Source of the DNA: Ignelater luminosus
Taxonomy: Eukaryota > Arthropoda > Insecta > Coleoptera > Elateridae
Assembly: GCA_011009095.1 (NCBI GenBank)
Contig: VTPC01090587.1
Coordinates: 837,756-901,755 of the forward strand
Reading direction: 5' to 3'
DNA length: 64,000 nt
Made by a program: the position numbers and the translations under genes. Of this stretch, positions 60,726-64,000 are shown piece after piece. The notes beneath the pieces are model-generated. The model ran no database searches. It was not told where the DNA came from and was given only the letters and a program-made list of their open reading frames with translations. Each line of letters begins with the position of its first letter. Position 1 is the first letter of the stretch.

Positions 60726-61392
60726 TTTTATGTCAAGACAGGCTCTCTGCAGGGCGCCTGACACAATTAGTTCCGCTTTATTGAATCTTTACCTAAACCT
60801 ACCTACCTACCTTACTATAACTTTTATTATACTTTGTAAGATAAATGTTGTAAATAAATGGTTTACACCTTTATTCTTCGTAAAGGCTACCGTCTGACTG
60901 TTTTCAGTAAGTGTTTGAATTTGTACGATAGTTAAATAATAAGCATAATATTCAATTTTTTTTAATTTTTTATTTACTATTACACATCATTACAGCACAA
61001 TAGTTTCAATAATGTTCTGTTTTATGCTAGTTGTGGAGAAATTCAGTAATACATAAAAAAACAAATAAAATTAGTGTTAAAACATTTTTTGTTAACACAT
61101 TTTCGACGATTAAATAAGAATGTTGTGGTATTGTTTAACAGTAAATGACCTAAGAAGAGGAAACGGGTATTTCGTTTATAAGTTTTATTTGTTTACATTT
61201 ATAACTTATTTAAATAAATAAAATCACTAATTGCTGGCATACGGAAAACGCTCTCTCAGAATTCCTGTATTCCTTCTTTGAAAAGGATGCGTACAATGTT
61301 TCGCTTTCACCTCTAAATAACAATTTCGTAGGTAAAGATTCAATGAAGCGGAACTAATTGCGACAGACGCTCTGCAGAGGGTTTGTCTTGGC
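60726..61392. mobile_element. fold-back element, about 667 bp
   Basis: Left arm 60730-60795 (caattagttccgctttattg, aatctttacct) is mirrored at 61332-61392 (caatgaagcggaactaattg). The right arm abuts directly the duplicated block that starts at 61396. Confidence 0.7.
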
Positions 61393-61673
61393 TTGAATTG
61401 CTTGAAAGTAGTGCGGATGTTGTAGAATAGGTTGCCTACGCAACTGGCACTTAACTCTGTTTATTCTCGCTGTTATTCTATTTTTTGGGGCAGTCCATGG
61501 ATATTGTATTTGATACAGTGGATACCAGTTAAGATGCAAAATTCATTTTTCATCCGAGTTTTTATATCCATAAAAACAATGTACTGTTAGCAATAGTAAT
61601 AAAAACAGTCCCATCTAAAATGCAATATAGCAGTTCTTTTCCGTCATATTAAATAATTAATTAAAATTTTAAC

Positions 61674-62552
61674 ATGTATACTACAAAAAAGAAAGTTCAA
61701 ATAGTGGCGTGGTATAACTCTGGATTAAGTTTAAATGTTGTATCTGATTTGTTTGTTAATTCCTTCCCTAAACGGCCAACACCAAACTCTACGAGGATTT
61801 CAAGAATATTTCGAAATTCAAAAGGCATGGATGTTTATATGTAGATACAAATCGTCATAAAAGAAGGATCAAACATGCTAGAAATGAAGAAATAAGAAAT
61901 CAATTAGTCTACAGAATTGAAAAAGAATTTAGATTAGATAAAGGACGAGAAGTTTCACTCTTACCATATTCAAAATTATCAAGAGCTAAAAATCAATGAC
62001 TATGAAAAAGGAATTATCTTCTGTGAGACACTTTTTGAAATGATTAATGAAAATTCAGATTTTGAAAATAAGATTTTGTTTGCCGATGAAGCAACTTATT
62101 TTACGATAGAAGTTAATTCTCAAAATGTTAGATACTGGAGCTGGAATTCAAAAAAGTAAAACTCAGTATCAATTGAAAGAAAATGTTTAGGCTGGCTTGA
62201 TGGACAATAATATTATTGGTCCATTCTTTATCGACGGTAATCTTAATGGTGACAAGTACCCAGACAAGTACCGGCTCTCAATACTCTAAATTTGGATTGG
62301 ATACATGGTCTCAATAAGACGGATGCCCTGCGCACTATTATCGAACGCAAAGATCTTTCACCTAATAACTTTTTTTTTAAGAAACAGCTGATGAAATCAA
62401 AGATTTCGAGGAACTTAAACATAGAATTAGGAAAAGCTTCTCAATCAATAACTTCACAGGTGTTAAATTCAGTATTTAACAATTTTTATTATCGTTTAGG
62501 ATATTGTTTTGCTATTAATGGTGGAATTTTTGAGAATTTGCTGTTAATTTAA
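61674..62552 (+). pseudogene. decayed mariner-like transposase (copy 2)
   Basis: Same product, stops and frameshifts as 13916-14794; differences are single substitutions. In both copies the frame is lost right after the first 50 or so codons (stop at about 61840). Confidence 0.65.
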
Positions 62553-63493
62553 ACTTTCTTCTTTTTTACTGTTTTTAATAAACATGCACTAAGGAAAATT
62601 GCATTTTGTCTGGGACTTTTTTCAGTTCATAAAGTTTGTATCCGTAGCAACTGCTAACACGTAATAAAACACAATGAATTGTTGTCGTGGTAACCAATGT
62701 AATTCAACTCATAAATATTGCATCTTATTAGGTGAAATGCACAATATAAATGTCAAAACTTATTCTAAAACCATTAACGAATGTTACAATACGCGATGCT
62801 AGTATACATTCTAAACCAACCTCAGGCTGCTGGCAATGCTAAGTTGAAGCACCATCTCTGCGCGTATGCAGCCCGCCATACTTACACATCTCTTTTCAGT
62901 CTTTTCTTTTTCACAATATATTATAACAAGCGATCATTAAAATTTCAGTTTTCGGTAGGCCATGAAATTTTTCCGTAGGGCGTAGCTTAAATACTTTGAA
63001 ATCACACTTGTGTCACTTTTGTAGATGAAAGTTTCTATTATTTTATGTTTTATGACACAATAAAAGACAAATGTGCATTTTTGAGTTATGTCACTTTTGA
63101 AGCAGGGGTGCGATATGTATTAGGTATTTTCAACTTGAAATTACCCAAGGAACACACCTTTAAGCTATGGCAGTCGAGTTGCGGGACACCCTGTATAATT
63201 AACACTAATTTCCTTTTAGTAGTTTAGAAATTCAAGTTTTATTGTATACTGATTAGGGTGGAGTGAAATCGCCCGAAAAAAAATTTTTTAGGTTGGAATT
63301 TCTAATAGTGCGGAAAAGTTGTGTATACATAAGTATAACTTACTGTAAAAATTACAAGATATTTGAATGTTTTCTTCAGGGTTCCCAGACCCATCGAATA
63401 TTTTAAAGAAAGTATAATAACAATACATCATAATGAGACACGATAATTAAATCAAAAATCAATTCGTTATGAAAAGTTTCTACCGTCTCATAG

Positions 63494-64000
63494 CTAATAT
63501 ATAAAAGTACAGATCAAAATTAACTTTTTATAGAGATTCTGTTGTATAATATAGTCAGATTTTGTGTTAAAAAATGCAGTATTTTTCTTGATCGTAGCAA
63601 CGCTGCAATGAAGCTGTCTCTGGATTCCGATCCGCAAAATAGGTGCACTTGTCACTCCATCCATGCTCTGTAACAAATGCCGTAGTGGTAACTCATTAAT
63701 GTACAACAGACATATAAGCCCTGAAGTGATCTTCCAAGGCACAATTTGAACAGTCGTATAACTCTTCTTTTTCTTCCTGTATTTACCACTATTCCATCAC
63801 ATCCTATTGCAATCAGATTTTCTGTGGAAATATCTTTATTTCTTAAGACGTCGACAATACCTCTTTGAATATTTTGAGATGAGCCACTTGATGGCTATCC
63901 AATAAAAGTAGAACCTGGTCCACTTACTACAGAAATATGTTCTTCCATTACAACTTTCTTATAGTACTTGCTATCTTTCTTCTCATTTACAATTGCTTTG
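63494..64000 (-). pseudogene. decayed repeat-borne ORF (copy 2), partial
   Basis: Minus strand: GPGSTFIG (stop) PSSGSSQNIQRGIVDVL, LIAIGCDGIVVNTG, then after a frameshift CLLYINELPLRHLLQSMDG. Same family as 15784-17165 and slightly more complete, because the 58 bp lost in copy 1 encode the SSGSSQNI segment. Function unknown. Confidence 0.5.

Larger units (their letters stand above)
61396..64000 (+). repeat. duplicated block copy 2 (continues past window)
   Basis: Nearly identical to 13637-16090 with only scattered substitutions and a 58-bp segment (63849-63906) absent in copy 1. It contains the same decayed mariner (right terminus caccctgta at about 63197) and the same minus-strand ORF remains. 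It runs off the right edge. Confidence 0.85.

Noticed and set aside
1..64000. CRISPR arrays, operons, tRNA or rRNA genes
   Set aside because: No spaced direct-repeat array, no cloverleaf or rRNA-like conserved segment was noticed; genes are spliced and the genome is clearly eukaryotic.

Overview
The window looks like AT-rich nuclear DNA from an insect, most plausibly a beetle. The evidence is spliced genes with GT-AG introns, a family of gastrulation-defective (Gd)-like serine proteases, several mariner/Tc1-type transposons, and a very dense load of palindromic TA-flanked MITEs, many starting with a tacaggg-type terminus. The order is an inference; an insect is fairly secure. No rRNA, tRNA, CRISPR array or bacterial-type operon was seen.

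The only host genes I can support are a tandem array of Gd-like proteases, all on the minus strand and therefore read from high to low coordinates. First is a catalytic domain in four exons at 59885-55812 (copy 1, with a damaged linker and a GDSGE active-site loop). Next is an apparently complete gene at 41673-25574 (copy 2): signal peptide, Gd N-terminal domain and glycine-rich linker in exons 1-3, a 12.3 kb intron, then a Tyr/Gln/Asn-rich linker and a full His/Asp/Ser catalytic domain in exons 4-7, 576 residues in all. Then come three N-terminal exons at 20580-19787 (copy 3), with intact splice sites but no catalytic exons visible downstream. Last are two N-terminal exons at 7248-6696 (copy 4), which continue off the left edge. 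Exon boundaries and phases agree between copies, so the array arose by tandem duplication and was then pulled apart by transposons.

Everything else is mobile DNA. 1-374: 3' end of a dead mariner. 1645-2797: element with 9-bp flanking repeats. 4205-5499: near-intact mariner with a one-base frameshift. 7882-8854: 1 kb fold-back inside an older repeat. 12100-13640 and 50698-52470: two copies of a fold-back element carrying a piece of transposase; the first contains a 542-bp MITE. 13637-16090 and 61396-64000: near-identical repeat block with a decayed mariner and a second decayed ORF. 21851-23155: fully intact DD41D (rosa-like) transposon. 26250-26861, 28741-29208, 31133-31425, 31658-32134, 32848-33218, 36246-36362, 37151-37305, 44719-44987, 48886-49271 and 60726-61392: further palindromic elements. 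49833-50270: tyrosine-recombinase-like fragment. 52493-53796: PIF/Harbinger remnants. 56443-59087: Tc1/mariner-like element interrupted by a hAT element with perfect 8-bp target duplications.

I found no clear new system. The most interesting points are the Gd N-terminal copies that appear to lack proteases, the intact DD41D transposon, the nested insertions proven by empty sites elsewhere in the window, and the repeat block duplicated across a transposon boundary.
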